From Pseudomonas mosselii (lineage in GTDB: Bacteria; Pseudomonadota; Gammaproteobacteria; Pseudomonadales; Pseudomonadaceae), in contig NZ_CP081966.1 in the NCBI RefSeq assembly GCF_019823065.1, positions 2,635,501-2,699,500 of the forward strand: DNA of 64,000 nucleotides. Direction: 5' to 3'. Position 1 is the stretch's first letter; each line of letters begins with the position of its first letter. Below, piece after piece: positions 1-7,880 of this stretch. Below the pieces are notes generated by a model that was given only the letters and a program-made list of their open reading frames with translations, was not told the origin of the DNA and did not search any database. The translations under genes and the position numbers were made by a program.

Positions 1-896
1 GTGGTGAAGGCCACGACTTGCAGCACGCCGCCGCTGTCCTTGATCAGCTGCATCTCCTTGTCGGAGAGGTTGCGAGGGATGTCCACCAGCGCCCGCGGCG
101 CCGAATGCGAGGCGACGAACGGCGCGCGGCTCAGGCGGGCCACATCTTCCAGGGCAAGGGTGGACATCTGCGAGACGTCGATGATCACGCCCAGGTCGTT
201 GAGCCGCTTGACCGCCTGTTCGCCCAGGGGTGACAAGCCGCCGAGGGCGTCGGGGGTGTCGTTGAAGAACGGTAGCGGGCGCGACGAGTCGGCCCAGGCG
301 TTGTTGCCGGTGTAGCTGAAGCCGAACATGCGCATGCCGCGCTTGCTCCACAGGTCGAGCTGAGACAGGTCGCTGCCTAGCGGGTAGGCGTTGAGCATGC
401 TGATGAAGATGGCGAACTTGCCTTCGCCGTTCAGGCGGCGGAAGTCGTCGGGGGTGTAGGCGATGCCGACCTGATTGGGGAAGTCGCGCACGATTCCGCT
501 GATGATCTTGTAGCGCACTTCCTGCTGGTTGCGGGCCTCGTCGACGAAGCCCGGGGTTGGGCGGTGCGGCGCGTTCGGGCCGTTCCACAGCTCGGGCCAG
601 CCGAAGATGGTCAGTGCCGCGCCCGACAGCCGACCCTTGGCCGCTTTGGCCAGGTCGAACTGGCCACGACCGTCCTTGTCTGCCTCGTAGCCGTCGCTGC
701 CGTAGCCCAGCGGCACGGTGACATGGCTGTCGAAGGAAAGCATATGTTCGTGCAGGTCGTTGGCTTGCTGCACGATCGCACGGGGATAGCCGCTGTCCTG
801 CTTCCAGAAGTAGTAGCCGGCGGCTGCGCCCAGGGCGGCCACCAGGGCCAGGGGCAGGCCGATGTACAGGGCTTTGCGGGAACGGGTCTTGGTCAT
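1..896 (-). CDS. Membrane dipeptidase (renal dipeptidase family), 3' end cut by window
   Basis: Zinc-dependent metallopeptidase of the amidohydrolase fold (peptidase M19) that cleaves dipeptides. Reading the minus strand gives a basic start, then a hydrophobic segment (about residues 10-25, LYIGLPLALVAALGAAAGYY), so the protein is probably anchored or exported. The family signature follows: a DSH near residue 50 where zinc ligands lie, a WPELWN segment, and later ASHSAPRALVDIPRNLSD, which carries the family's SHS motif. About 298 codons are visible and the C-terminal part lies outside the window. An ATG at 896 is chosen over the in-frame ATG at 902 because GAG at 903-905 is correctly spaced only for 896. 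The family assignment is solid; the natural substrate is not known. Confidence 0.85.
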   Translation of the reverse strand, partial: MTKTRSRKALYIGLPLALVAALGAAAGYYFWKQDSGYPRAIVQQANDLHEHMLSFDSHVTVPLGYGSDGYEADKDGRGQFDLAKAAKGRLSGAALTIFGWPELWNGPNAPHRPTPGFVDEARNQQEVRYKIISGIVRDFPNQVGIAYTPDDFRRLNGEGKFAIFISMLNAYPLGSDLSQLDLWSKRGMRMFGFSYTGNNAWADSSRPLPFFNDTPDALGGLSPLGEQAVKRLNDLGVIIDVSQMSTLALEDVARLSRAPFVASHSAPRALVDIPRNLSDKEMQLIKDSGGVLQVVAFT

Positions 897-1098
897 TGCC
901 ATCTCGTTGCGGGGCTGATCGGGTCGGTCTGCCGGCGGGGCAGGGCCTGGGTATCAGGTGGACGAACGAGTGGTGGGCAAATTTACTTCGAGAGGTGAGC
1001 GCCGCAGGTCAGGCCTGTTTTCACTGATTGATGATTTAAGAACGAGGAGGCCTGGCCGATAACTGTCATGTAAGAATTCACCTCAAGGAAGGTAAGAA

Positions 1099-1545
1099 AT
1101 GGTTGGAATAACCGCAGCCAATCTCAACATCCCCAGCGTTGCTGGCGCCACGTCTTCGGGCGCATCGGCCAACTCGAACGCCTCGCCCGGCACACCCTCG
1201 GTCGACGAGCGGGGCGGCCTGGTGTTCAAGGGCGACACATTCAAGAACGAGACCAAGGCCGCAGAGATCGAAAGCAGCCTGGAAAGTAATGAAGATCCGG
1301 CCATCAAGGAGCAGCGCGAACAGATCAAGCGCCTGCAGAAGCAGCTGGCCGAAGAGCAGAAACAACTGGCCCAGTTGATGGAACAAGCCAGGCGCGACCC
1401 GTCCAAGATGGCGGCGGTCACGGCCAAGCAGGCCAGTATCGCCACCCTCACCGGACTGATCATGGCGGCAACCGCGCAACTGCTCGAAGCGCTGCGCCAA
1501 GCCGGGGGCACCAGCGCCGGCGGCTCGGTCGACACCAGCGCCTGA
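1099..1545 (+). CDS. FlxA-like coiled-coil protein
   Basis: A 148-residue protein with no signal peptide. The first 35 residues are low-complexity Ser/Ala/Gly/Pro. Residues about 60-105 are charged and Glu/Lys/Gln-rich with heptad spacing (EQREQIKRLQKQLAEEQ), strongly suggesting a coiled coil. An Ala-rich helix follows. This layout matches the FlxA-like family, which is known mostly by sequence and in E. coli belongs to the flagellar regulon. The start is well supported by AAGGAAGG about 7 bases upstream. It stands alone between a divergent dipeptidase gene and convergent pbpG. Its role in the cell is unknown, and no flagellar genes are nearby. Confidence 0.7.
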   Translation: MVGITAANLNIPSVAGATSSGASANSNASPGTPSVDERGGLVFKGDTFKNETKAAEIESSLESNEDPAIKEQREQIKRLQKQLAEEQKQLAQLMEQARRDPSKMAAVTAKQASIATLTGLIMAATAQLLEALRQAGGTSAGGSVDTSA

Positions 1546-1562
1546 GGCGAGGGTCAACGCTA

Positions 1563-1586
1563 CAGGGGCTGCCTTGCAGCCCCCTG
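1563..1586. terminator. Bidirectional hairpin between flxA-like gene and pbpG
   Basis: GGGGCTGC and GCAGCCCC form an 8-base stem around a CTT loop, with CA/TG extending it past one bulged base. It sits between two convergent stop codons, so it can serve both genes. There is no long T-run. Confidence 0.55.
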
Positions 1587-1595
1587 GTCAGGTCT

Positions 1596-2534
1596 TCAGT
1601 CCACCGCCACGCGGGCGCGGTTCTGTCGCTCGCTTTTGTACTGCATGGCCACTGCCGGCGCCGGCTTGGCCGCGCCGGTCTCCAGCCACTGACGCATGCG
1701 GCTGGCGTCGGCGAAGTGGGTGTACTTGCCGTAGGCGTCGAGAATCACCATGGCCACCGGACGGTTGTCCATCTTCGTCAGCAGCACCAGGCAATGCCCC
1801 GCTTCGTTGGTGAAGCCGGTCTTGGTCAGGGCGATGTCCCAGTTGCTCTTGTTCACCAGATGGTCGGTGTTACGGAAGCCCAGGGTGTAGTTAGGCTTAC
1901 GGAACGCCACGGTCTTCTCGCGGGTGGTCGACAGCTCGCTGAGCATCGGGTACTTGCGCGAGGCCATCAGCAGCTTGGCCAGGTCCTGGGCGGTGGACAC
2001 GTTCAGGGTCGACAGGCCGGTCGGCTCGACGTAGCGGGTGTGGCTCATGCCCAGGCTGCGGGCCTTGGCGTTCATCGCCTTGATAAACGCGCCATAGCCG
2101 CCGGGGTAGTGGTTGGCCAGGGTATTGGCCGCGCGGTTTTCCGACGACATCAGGGTAATCAGCAACGTCTCGCGACGGTTCAGCTCACTGCCAAGGCGCA
2201 CCCGCGAGTACACGCCCTTCATCTCCGGGTTGTTGGCGATGGTCATGCTGAGCATTTCGTCCATGGGCAGCTTGGCGTCAAGCACGACCATCGCGGTCAT
2301 CAGCTTGGTGACCGAGGCGATGGGCCGCACGCGATCGGCGTGGCTGGCGTACAGCTCCTTGTTGGTGTTGAGGTCGATCAACAGGGCGCTGCCGGAGGCC
2401 AGGTGCAGCTTGCTGGGGTCGCGCTGGACCTGGGCCGGGGGTTGTGCAGCAGCGGTCGACGGTAGGGTCGCGGTTCCTGTGAGCAACAGCAGCAGGCTGA
2501 GGATGGACAGGGAAGTTTTCACGTTGAGGCTCAC
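1596..2534 (-). CDS. pbpG: D-alanyl-D-alanine endopeptidase, PBP7 type
   Basis: Low-molecular-weight penicillin-binding protein of the S11 family that cuts D-Ala-meso-DAP cross-links in peptidoglycan in the periplasm. All three active-site motifs are present: SVTK at residues 74-77 (acylated Ser74), SEN at 131-133 and KTG at 238-240. An N-terminal signal peptide (residues 1-30, with a Leu-rich core ending STAAAQ) fits export. The 312-residue length is normal for PbpG/PBP7 and shorter than DacA carboxypeptidases, which carry an extra C-terminal domain. The upstream promoter region is where the prophage remnant is inserted, starting about 65 bases from the start codon, so expression may differ from strains lacking it. 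Confidence 0.93.
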   Translation of the reverse strand: MSLNVKTSLSILSLLLLLTGTATLPSTAAAQPPAQVQRDPSKLHLASGSALLIDLNTNKELYASHADRVRPIASVTKLMTAMVVLDAKLPMDEMLSMTIANNPEMKGVYSRVRLGSELNRRETLLITLMSSENRAANTLANHYPGGYGAFIKAMNAKARSLGMSHTRYVEPTGLSTLNVSTAQDLAKLLMASRKYPMLSELSTTREKTVAFRKPNYTLGFRNTDHLVNKSNWDIALTKTGFTNEAGHCLVLLTKMDNRPVAMVILDAYGKYTHFADASRMRQWLETGAAKPAPAVAMQYKSERQNRARVAVD

Positions 2535-2598
2535 TAAATGTTGGTATGTCGTTGGCTGTGCAAGGGTTTTCCCCCAAAAAACCGTTGCATTCTGGAGT

Positions 2599-2660
2599 AT
2601 GGCTCAGCGGCTGTCGAATGCCTTATATCTAAAGGGCGCAACGTGAACGAAATTTAATCC
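2599..2660 (+). repeat. Left attachment-site repeat (attL candidate)
   Basis: This 62-base sequence recurs at 5238-5299 with differences only at positions 43, 50 and 51 of the unit. The last codons and the TGA stop of the integrase fragment (2604-2606, minus strand) lie inside it, as is common for phage att sites. The target gene or RNA could not be recognised; no tRNA end is visible here. Confidence 0.75.
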
Positions 2661-2810
2661 TGTACCAATTACCGCTGCCTCAAGCTTGGCCAGCTCGGAC
2701 CAATCATTCGCTGAATTCAGCCACTTCGCGTAAGTGGTGAGTAGGACGTGGACAGAGTGCCCGAGCTGTCCGGCGATGAAGGCCGGGTTCATTCGCTTTT
2801 TAGAAGGCAA
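2604..2810 (-). pseudogene. Tyrosine recombinase (phage integrase), C-terminal fragment
   Basis: Only about 55 integrase residues survive, from NPAFIAGQLGH onward. The segment GQLGHSVHVLLTTYAKW holds the histidine of the LGH motif and the catalytic tyrosine, followed by the usual polar C-terminal tail. The arm-binding and core-binding domains, the first catalytic arginine and the HxxR box are all missing. The six residues before NPAF (MPSKKR) look like read-through of the deletion junction. The adjoining unknown gene ends only 16 bases away on the same strand, so the deletion removed everything between. It cannot recombine DNA by itself. Confidence 0.8.
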
Positions 2811-2825
2811 TCGCTGAGGTAGTTG

Positions 2826-3779
2826 CTACCGCTCGGTGGTGGAGATCGGACTGAACTGCACACTAATCAAATGCGTCCGCTCCTCATCGTTCCTATCGGC
2901 CAAGGCAACAGATGCACCTCCACCCATTTTTTTGGCTTTGATCGAGAGCTCGACTGTTTTGTCTTCGGAGAAGGAGGTATTTTCCTTGAGCTCAATCGAT
3001 GCCTCGGTGCATCCACCGTGCTCTCTCGCAAAAACGACTGCTCGCCAGGAAGGCTCAAACGCTAGCCAGAAAAATGCGTTGCGATCAACTTGCTGTGATG
3101 CATTCCAAGGGCATCCGCTAAGAGTGAATACTCTTGTGTCGGTAGTTGCAGCTGTCAGTTGGGAATTGGCTTTGTAGCCTGCTTCAGCAGATGCTATCGG
3201 ACCCACGTTCAGGGAGCCGCCTGCCTCAGAGCGAGTTCCTTGGCTACCGGAGGTCATTTTGGTGATGCTGATCCGAGTCGCGCCGAGGGAGACCAGAAGC
3301 CTGATCAGCTCCGATTCGCGCTCTTCCATGACATGTGAGTCATAGCTTTCGCTTGGTATGTAGAGATTTTCCGTTTCCGTGATCGGAAAGTCGGCCAGGG
3401 GGTGGCGTCTGTACGACTTTCCCGCCATCGGATGCCCAGGTTGGAATCGATATCCAGAATCTTTGGCCTGCTTCGGCGAGAAAGTCGCACGTTCTACAAA
3501 AGCGGCAAGCAGACGTTCTTTGTCAGCTCGATCATTCTGATCTTCTCCACTTTCACCGGTTACTAAGCTAGCCAAGGAAGGGATGTTGGTGATGGCGGCC
3601 TGGACAAGGGAGGTTGGTAAAAACCAAAGAGCTTCCTCTGTGACAGCGACTGCTATAGCCCCCACCGGATTTCCAGCGGAACCACGCCCCGGCATCGTGA
3701 AGTTTTGACCGGTGGACTGATCCTCCTTCTGCTTTGGTTTGGCTAGGTACTCATCGATGATGTGAATGGTGTCAAGCAC
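2826..3779 (-). CDS. Uncharacterised 317-residue prophage cargo protein
   Basis: I do not recognise this protein. Residues 1-35 are polar, and 36-75 hold a moderately hydrophobic stretch (VGAIAVAVTEEALWFLPTSL) that could be one membrane or buried helix. The centre has GYRFQPGHP, HPLADFPI and a helix ending ELIRLLVSLGATRISI. A Gly/Ala-rich segment (GGSLNVGPIASAEAGYKA) follows. The C-terminal third is beta-rich with EPSWRAVVFA and a KKMGGGASVA turn. There is no signal peptide and no enzyme motif I can name. Base composition is clearly less GC-rich than the chromosome (roughly 53-60% in sampled lines), pointing to acquisition. It is the only full-length gene of non-phage appearance in the remnant, so it may be a fitness or defence cargo gene; that is inference only. 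Confidence 0.6.
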   Translation of the reverse strand: MLDTIHIIDEYLAKPKQKEDQSTGQNFTMPGRGSAGNPVGAIAVAVTEEALWFLPTSLVQAAITNIPSLASLVTGESGEDQNDRADKERLLAAFVERATFSPKQAKDSGYRFQPGHPMAGKSYRRHPLADFPITETENLYIPSESYDSHVMEERESELIRLLVSLGATRISITKMTSGSQGTRSEAGGSLNVGPIASAEAGYKANSQLTAATTDTRVFTLSGCPWNASQQVDRNAFFWLAFEPSWRAVVFAREHGGCTEASIELKENTSFSEDKTVELSIKAKKMGGGASVALADRNDEERTHLISVQFSPISTTER

Positions 3780-4036
3780 AGTAACACTCCAATTCGATTG
3801 ACGAGGTTGCAGGCCAGAGGGCCGGATCGCTAGCTGGTATTGTGTTGCAATGATATCGGCAGCAAAGGCATGGCCTTGATGCCGGCCTTCATCAGCCCGT
3901 ATCGCTGGCTACAAAAAATTATCCTCGCTAGCTGCCTTTATGCGCAGCTAGGCGCAAGAACATCTTCGGGCTGCGTCGAATAACTCGACTAGGAATTTGC
4001 AGGCCTCAATCTGGCCTTTTCTTCTAGGAACCACTC

Positions 4037-4321
4037 ATGGCCGAACCAGCAAGCACGACTGCCGGCGTCCTGCTGGTGAAGTACGGCGTGATCATTGGTG
4101 GCTTCGCAGGAGCGATTCTCTCGCTTACCTTCCTCCGCGGGCTCACCCGTCGCCAGGCAGTCGCCGCCTTCTTCAATGGACTTTCCACCGCAGTATTCTG
4201 CACCCCGGGAGCTCCGGCAGAAGAAGTTGAGCGCTTGCGGCTAATTGCGCAGCCCTCATTCAAGGCTGTTTCTGATTACCAGCTCTACGCGCTTGGGCAT
4301 CAGCCTCTGATTCGTCACTGA
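4037..4321 (+). pseudogene. Holin-like phage membrane protein, N-terminal half fused to unrelated tail
   Basis: Residues 1-57 (MAEPASTTAGVLLVKYGVII, then FAGAILSLTFL and AVAAFFNGLSTAVFC) form two hydrophobic segments around a basic loop, as in small phage holins. After FCTP the sequence turns abruptly polar (GAPAEEVERLRLIAQPSF to PLIRH), with no further membrane span. It looks like the end of another phage protein joined by a deletion near 4205. The start is supported by AGGAAC about 6 bases upstream. The stop overlaps the 3' end of the convergent SRAP gene by 7 bases. It is probably non-functional as a holin. Confidence 0.5.
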
Positions 4322-4980
4322 GCCGGCTCTATCAGCGTTGCTCCCTGGTTTCGCACGTTGCCCACGGCTGTTCCAACGCGGTACCACTCGAACGTCTCTG
4401 CCGGTTCACCCAGGTTCAGCACCAATTGTTCCGCGTGCTCGCTGGGCATGCCTGCTGCGATCCACTCGACCGCCAGAGCAGGCGACAGCACAACCGGTCG
4501 GCGGTCGTGCACATCGACCAGGCCGCCCTGGGCGTCTGCAGTGATCATCACGAACCCGTCGTGCTCATTGCCGGCGAACTGACCTATCGAGGCGCACAGG
4601 GCAGGGCGCCCATCTCGCCGGCGGATGTAATACGGCTGCTTCTTCTGACCGCCTTCATCCGCCCACTCATACCAGCCATCCACGGGGGTGATAGCCCGGT
4701 GTGGCCAGATCGCCCGGAAGAAGGGGCCGTGAGCCACCTTCTCGACGCGGGCGTTAATCGGCGCGGCACGGTCGGTCGCCCAATGCGGCCGCCATCCCCA
4801 TTTCACCAGGTCTGCCCTCGGGCCTGCGTCATCTACCCGGAGCACGGCGACCTGCGTGGTCGGCGCGACATTGTACCGCCCCAGGTCCTGGTCCCCGACG
4901 TTGTTACGCCAGGCCTCCGGCATGCTCAGGGCCTCCACGAAGTCATGGATACCGCGGTACTGGCTCAGCCTACCGCACAT
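4315..4980 (-). CDS. SOS response-associated peptidase (SRAP/YedK/HMCES family)
   Basis: SRAP proteins bind abasic sites in single-stranded DNA and form a covalent thiazolidine link through Cys2, shielding the lesion. Starting at the ATG at 4980 gives MCGRLSQ, placing Cys2 correctly. An upstream in-frame start at 5040 would bury the cysteine and is rejected, and GGGAGGGATG lies just before 4980. Other family residues are present: Asn in PINARVEKV, Glu in GWYEW and His in VHDRRPVVLSP. The 221-residue length is typical. A LexA box lies about 80 bases upstream, so SOS induction is expected. SRAP genes are frequent at prophage ends. Confidence 0.88.
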   Translation of the reverse strand: MCGRLSQYRGIHDFVEALSMPEAWRNNVGDQDLGRYNVAPTTQVAVLRVDDAGPRADLVKWGWRPHWATDRAAPINARVEKVAHGPFFRAIWPHRAITPVDGWYEWADEGGQKKQPYYIRRRDGRPALCASIGQFAGNEHDGFVMITADAQGGLVDVHDRRPVVLSPALAVEWIAAGMPSEHAEQLVLNLGEPAETFEWYRVGTAVGNVRNQGATLIEPAQ

Positions 4981-5055
4981 TTCCCATCCCTCCCGCTCGA
5001 ACTGAAAGGATAGCCCGCCAAGCGGTACTGGCCTGACCATCCGTTTGGATGCTCA

Positions 5056-5079
5056 AATACTGTATCAATATACAGTATT
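5056..5079 (-). promoter_or_regulatory. LexA (SOS) box upstream of the SRAP gene
   Basis: CTGTATCAATATACAG at 5060-5075 fits the CTGT-N8-ACAG LexA consensus. The symmetry extends to 10-base arms AATACTGTAT and ATACAGTATT. It lies about 80 bases upstream of the SRAP start, where it could overlap the promoter. No convincing gene starts in the opposite direction. Confidence 0.85.
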
Positions 5080-5237
5080 GGTGCCGTATGTACTTCCTTC
5101 TCTGCCGCCGCCGTGAGCTCGGCGTAGCCATCCCCAACGAAAAGCTCGCGAAGGTCACATCGGGCTGCTCACGGATGAATCTGCAGAGGAGTGGGAGAGG
5201 GACGAGCCAGGACGGATCGGGGTCGGTAGATCGCCGC

Positions 5238-5299
5238 ATGGCTCAGCGGCTGTCGAATGCCTTATATCTAAAGGGCGCAGCGTGAAGTAAATTTAATCC
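5238..5299 (+). repeat. Right attachment-site repeat (attR candidate)
   Basis: Second copy of the 62-base unit at 2599-2660, with 59 of 62 bases equal. Immediately outside it (5299-5315) a small GGCGC/GCGCC hairpin precedes the acetyltransferase gene. The three mismatches all fall in the last 20 bases, so the crossover core is most likely the identical first 42 bases. Confidence 0.75.
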
Positions 5300-5346
5300 G
5301 GCGCGTTTTGCGCCTCCTTCCTACGTGGTCAACCGGACGACCTGTC

Positions 5347-5772
5347 ATGACGCTCACGATCGATTTCACCGACCAGGCCACCAGCCTGCATCACGATGCG
5401 ATTCTCAAGCCTTTGCGCGCTTTCAACGACACTGTGATCGGCTCCCCCGAAGCGGCTACCGTCGCCTGGACGCTGCGCGATCCCGCCAGCGATGAAATCG
5501 TCGGCGGGCTGTATGCCAGGCTTGGCGGGCGCTGGTTATTCGTCGAGCTGCTGGTGGTGCCCGAGCGGATGCGCGGGCAGGGCACCGGGCGCGAGCTGAT
5601 GGCCCAGGCCGAGGCGCTGGCGAGGGAGAAGGGCTGCTGCGGAATCTGGCTGGATACCTTCAGCTTCCAGGCGCCGGACTTCTATCGCAAGCTGGGGTTC
5701 GAGGTGTTTGGCGAGCTGGCCGACTTTCCGCCTGGGCATACCCGCCATTTCCTGCGCAAGCGGCTGGCTTAG
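5347..5772 (+). CDS. GNAT family N-acetyltransferase
   Basis: A 141-residue single-domain acetyltransferase that would move an acetyl group from acetyl-CoA to an amine. The acetyl-CoA-binding region reads VVPERMRGQGTGRELMAQAE (about residues 72-91), with the motif A RGxGTG loop. Motif B follows as GIWLDTFSFQAPDFYRKLGF. I start at MTLTIDF (5347), because residues upstream in the longer frame look like read-through from the phage repeat; the ribosome site is weak. The substrate is unknown. It is convergent with the PP2C gene downstream. Confidence 0.82.
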   Translation: MTLTIDFTDQATSLHHDAILKPLRAFNDTVIGSPEAATVAWTLRDPASDEIVGGLYARLGGRWLFVELLVVPERMRGQGTGRELMAQAEALAREKGCCGIWLDTFSFQAPDFYRKLGFEVFGELADFPPGHTRHFLRKRLA

Positions 5773-5819
5773 CAACTTTAGACGCAGGCCTGCCCTGGCG
5801 TTGCGAGCTGAGGGGGGGC

Positions 5820-6635
5820 TCAGCCAACCCGCAACCAGATCGCCGAGGCATCGTCGCTCATCTTGAACCGCGGGTAGCGCAGGCACGCGGCATCGTCCTG
5901 CTCGATACCGCGCAGTGTCCGTGCCAGGTCATCCAGGCCGTGGCTTTGCAGGCGCTTGAAGAAACCTGCCGGCTCATAGGCCCGATAGGTGTCGAACAAC
6001 GCCGCGAAGCCATCGCTCATCAGCAGGACATCATCCCCCACGGCCACCGGCGCATGGCTATAGAGGGTGCCCTCGCGGGACAGGTCGGCATCGACGCCGA
6101 GCACGGCCCGGGGGCGCTCGCGGGAGGCGCGGCGATCGGCCAGCACGGCCGGGGTACGTACGCCATGGGCACCGGTACCAGGACCGAGGGCGGCGGCCTC
6201 GGCTTGCTCGGCCTCGCGGTCCGGCTCTGGGGTGAGGAAGCGGATACCTTGCGCGCCGCGATGCAGCACCACGCAGTCGGCCAAGTGCGCGCAGACCAGT
6301 TCCTCGCCCTCGATGGCCACCGCGGCAAAGGCGGCGCGCGGCAGTTCCCAGGTGGCCACGGGCTCGCGTCGGCGATCCTGCCGGTAGGCCTGGGCGATTG
6401 TGTCGAAGACCGTCTCGCAGACCTCGCGCAGTGGCCCCGAGGCATTGGCGAAGGCGCGCTGGGCCGTGGCCGAGAGCCAGGCGGCGCCGCCGCGCTCACC
6501 CAGCAGGCCGGGGGCGCCGAGGTCGGTGGCGCCGTCGATGACCCAGGCGTGGCGGTCGGCACTGCCGATACGATCGTCATTGGGCACATCGTGCTTGCCG
6601 GCCAGGCTCAGGGACTGGATCAGGTCGAAATGCAT
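5820..6635 (-). CDS. PP2C-type protein serine/threonine phosphatase
   Basis: A compact 271-residue phosphatase-like protein of the metal-dependent PP2C fold, predicted to remove phosphate from Ser/Thr residues in the cytoplasm. Family landmarks are the N-terminal NDDRIG followed by WVIDGATDLG (the metal-binding DGA), MSDGFAALFD near residue 210 and SDDASAIWLRV at the C-terminus, where PP2C enzymes have the last metal-binding DD. I prefer ATG 6635 because GGAG sits about 7 bases before it and the protein then opens MHFDLIQ. An in-frame ATG at 6662 is the alternative. No partner kinase gene is adjacent. Confidence 0.75.
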   Translation of the reverse strand: MHFDLIQSLSLAGKHDVPNDDRIGSADRHAWVIDGATDLGAPGLLGERGGAAWLSATAQRAFANASGPLREVCETVFDTIAQAYRQDRRREPVATWELPRAAFAAVAIEGEELVCAHLADCVVLHRGAQGIRFLTPEPDREAEQAEAAALGPGTGAHGVRTPAVLADRRASRERPRAVLGVDADLSREGTLYSHAPVAVGDDVLLMSDGFAALFDTYRAYEPAGFFKRLQSHGLDDLARTLRGIEQDDAACLRYPRFKMSDDASAIWLRVG

Positions 6636-6696
6636 GTCGGGCTCCGGTTCGGTGGGATTCACCGACCTTGACCGTTGCGGCGCCCGGCGTCAAATG

Positions 6697-7305
6697 TCAC
6701 GGCTTGGGTGCGCGGTCCCAGCAGTCACTGTCCAGGGCGCAGACACCGAATTGCCGATCCATCAGCGCCATGCGCCGCAGGTGGGCGTCGATGATGTCGC
6801 GGTTCACTTCGCTGTCGATGATGTAGCGGCTGTAGCGGTCGATCAGGCGGACCTTCCAGGCCTCGCGGGTGGCCGCATCCAGGGCGTCGGGCGCATTTGC
6901 CAGGCGTTGCAGGGTCAGGTCGTCGGCGCGCTTGAGCTGATCGGTGAAGGTGGTGATGTAGTGGGCACGCTGCGCTTCCTTGTGGCGCGCGGCGTCGGCA
7001 TCGAAGGCGTCGAGGTTGTGTTGCCATTGCGCCCAGTAGGCGTCCGGCAACTGAAGATCGCGCTGCTGGCGCAGCTTGGCGACGACTTGCGCGTTGCTCT
7101 GACGCGGTGGTGGCTGGCGGTTCTGGCTGGCCAGCGGGTCCAGGGCGAGGGCCTGGGCGATCCAGGCATTGCGCGCCTCGCTGTCCGGCAGGATCGGGCC
7201 CAGCGGCGGGGCGTCTTCGCTGGTCGAGCGGGGCAGGCCCTTGCAGCCGGTGAGCGAAAGGAGCACTGATAGCACCAGCAGCGCAGGGAGGTTGTGACGC
7301 GGCAT
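6697..7305 (-). CDS. Predicted lipoprotein of unknown function
   Basis: A 202-residue protein with a type II signal peptide: basic N-terminus MPRHN, hydrophobic ALLVLSVLLS and lipobox LTGC, so the mature protein would start at that cysteine. The rest is helical and charged with many Arg, Asp and Gln residues, plus two late cysteines (VCALDSDCWD) that could form a disulfide. ATG 7305 is chosen over longer frames because AAGGAAGACTT precedes it and the signal peptide begins there. No domain is recognised. It lies between a PP2C gene and a GNAT gene, all reading leftward. Confidence 0.75.
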   Translation of the reverse strand: MPRHNLPALLVLSVLLSLTGCKGLPRSTSEDAPPLGPILPDSEARNAWIAQALALDPLASQNRQPPPRQSNAQVVAKLRQQRDLQLPDAYWAQWQHNLDAFDADAARHKEAQRAHYITTFTDQLKRADDLTLQRLANAPDALDAATREAWKVRLIDRYSRYIIDSEVNRDIIDAHLRRMALMDRQFGVCALDSDCWDRAPKP

Positions 7306-7388
7306 AAGTCTTCCTTGAGTAACTGCACAAGCGTGCATCCGGATGGATGCATGAGGGCTATCGGCGCTCGCGCGGCTGACTTGAACGC

Positions 7389-7880
7389 TCAGCCGAGTGT
7401 CTTGGCCATTTCCGCGGTCGGCGCCCAACCCAGGCCGGCATATACCGGTTGCCCAGCCTCGGTGGCGTGCAGCACCGCGAAGGCCAGGCCGCGCCGGGTG
7501 AACTCCGACTCGGCCAGACGCATCAGTTTCGAAGCCAGGCCCTGGCGGCGATGGGACGGCTCGACATAGACATTGAGCACATAGCCGCGCTGGTCCTGGC
7601 AGGGGTGGGCCGGATGCGGCGGCCAGTCGATCGCCATCAGGCCGATTGCCGCCACCGGCAGCGCGTCGTCCAGCAGCACGAAGCCGTAGTAGCGACCGTC
7701 CGCCAGTCTTGGCCGCAGCCAGGGGCCGAAGTGCTCGGTCATGCTTATGAGCCGCTGCGGGTCGCCGCCGGCTTCAAGGAACATGGCCTCGCGGTGGGCG
7801 CAGACCATGGCGTGGTCGCCCGGCAGCAGGCGGCGCAGGGTCAGGCCGGGAAAGTCGATCGCAGCTGGCAGGTCGTTCAT
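7389..7880 (-). CDS. GNAT family N-acetyltransferase
   Basis: A 163-residue acetyl-CoA-dependent acetyltransferase. The cofactor-binding motif is clear: LNVYVEPSHRRQGLASKLMR (beta4 then RRQGLA), followed by a motif B with VYAGLGW. The N-terminal half reads LRRLLPGDHAMVCAHREAMF, as in GNATs acting on small molecules or protein N-termini. It starts with ATG at 7880 and is probably monocistronic. The substrate cannot be inferred. Confidence 0.83.
   Translation of the reverse strand: MNDLPAAIDFPGLTLRRLLPGDHAMVCAHREAMFLEAGGDPQRLISMTEHFGPWLRPRLADGRYYGFVLLDDALPVAAIGLMAIDWPPHPAHPCQDQRGYVLNVYVEPSHRRQGLASKLMRLAESEFTRRGLAFAVLHATEAGQPVYAGLGWAPTAEMAKTLG

Larger units (their letters stand above)
2599..5299. 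mobile_element. Prophage remnant bounded by 62-base direct repeats
   Basis: Near-identical repeats at 2599-2660 and 5238-5299 (59 of 62 bases equal, the first 42 identical) bracket about 2.6 kb. Inside are an integrase C-terminal fragment whose stop codon lies in the left repeat, a gene of unknown function, a holin-like gene and a SRAP gene with a LexA box. An integrase tail touching one repeat, a lysis-type gene and an SOS-controlled gene near the other end are what remains when a temperate phage integrated by a tyrosine recombinase is internally deleted. G+C is visibly lower than in the flanks, most clearly in the 317-codon gene. No structural, replication or repressor gene remains, so it cannot be autonomous. 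Confidence 0.75.

Noticed and set aside
2538..2657. A 39-codon plus-strand frame ending in the left att repeat (...SAAVECLISKGR...)
   Set aside because: The end looks protein-like and a matching end exists in the right repeat, but the two upstream parts differ, the right copy has no start codon, and I could not identify a target gene. It could be the tail of an old target gene, but support is too weak.
2581..2660. A tRNA or tmRNA end as phage attachment target
   Set aside because: Neither repeat contains a T-arm or CCA-like end, and no tRNA fold was found beside either copy.
4970..5239. An 89-codon minus-strand frame upstream of the SRAP start
   Set aside because: It overlaps the LexA box and SRAP start, lacks recognisable features and is poorly preserved as a protein.
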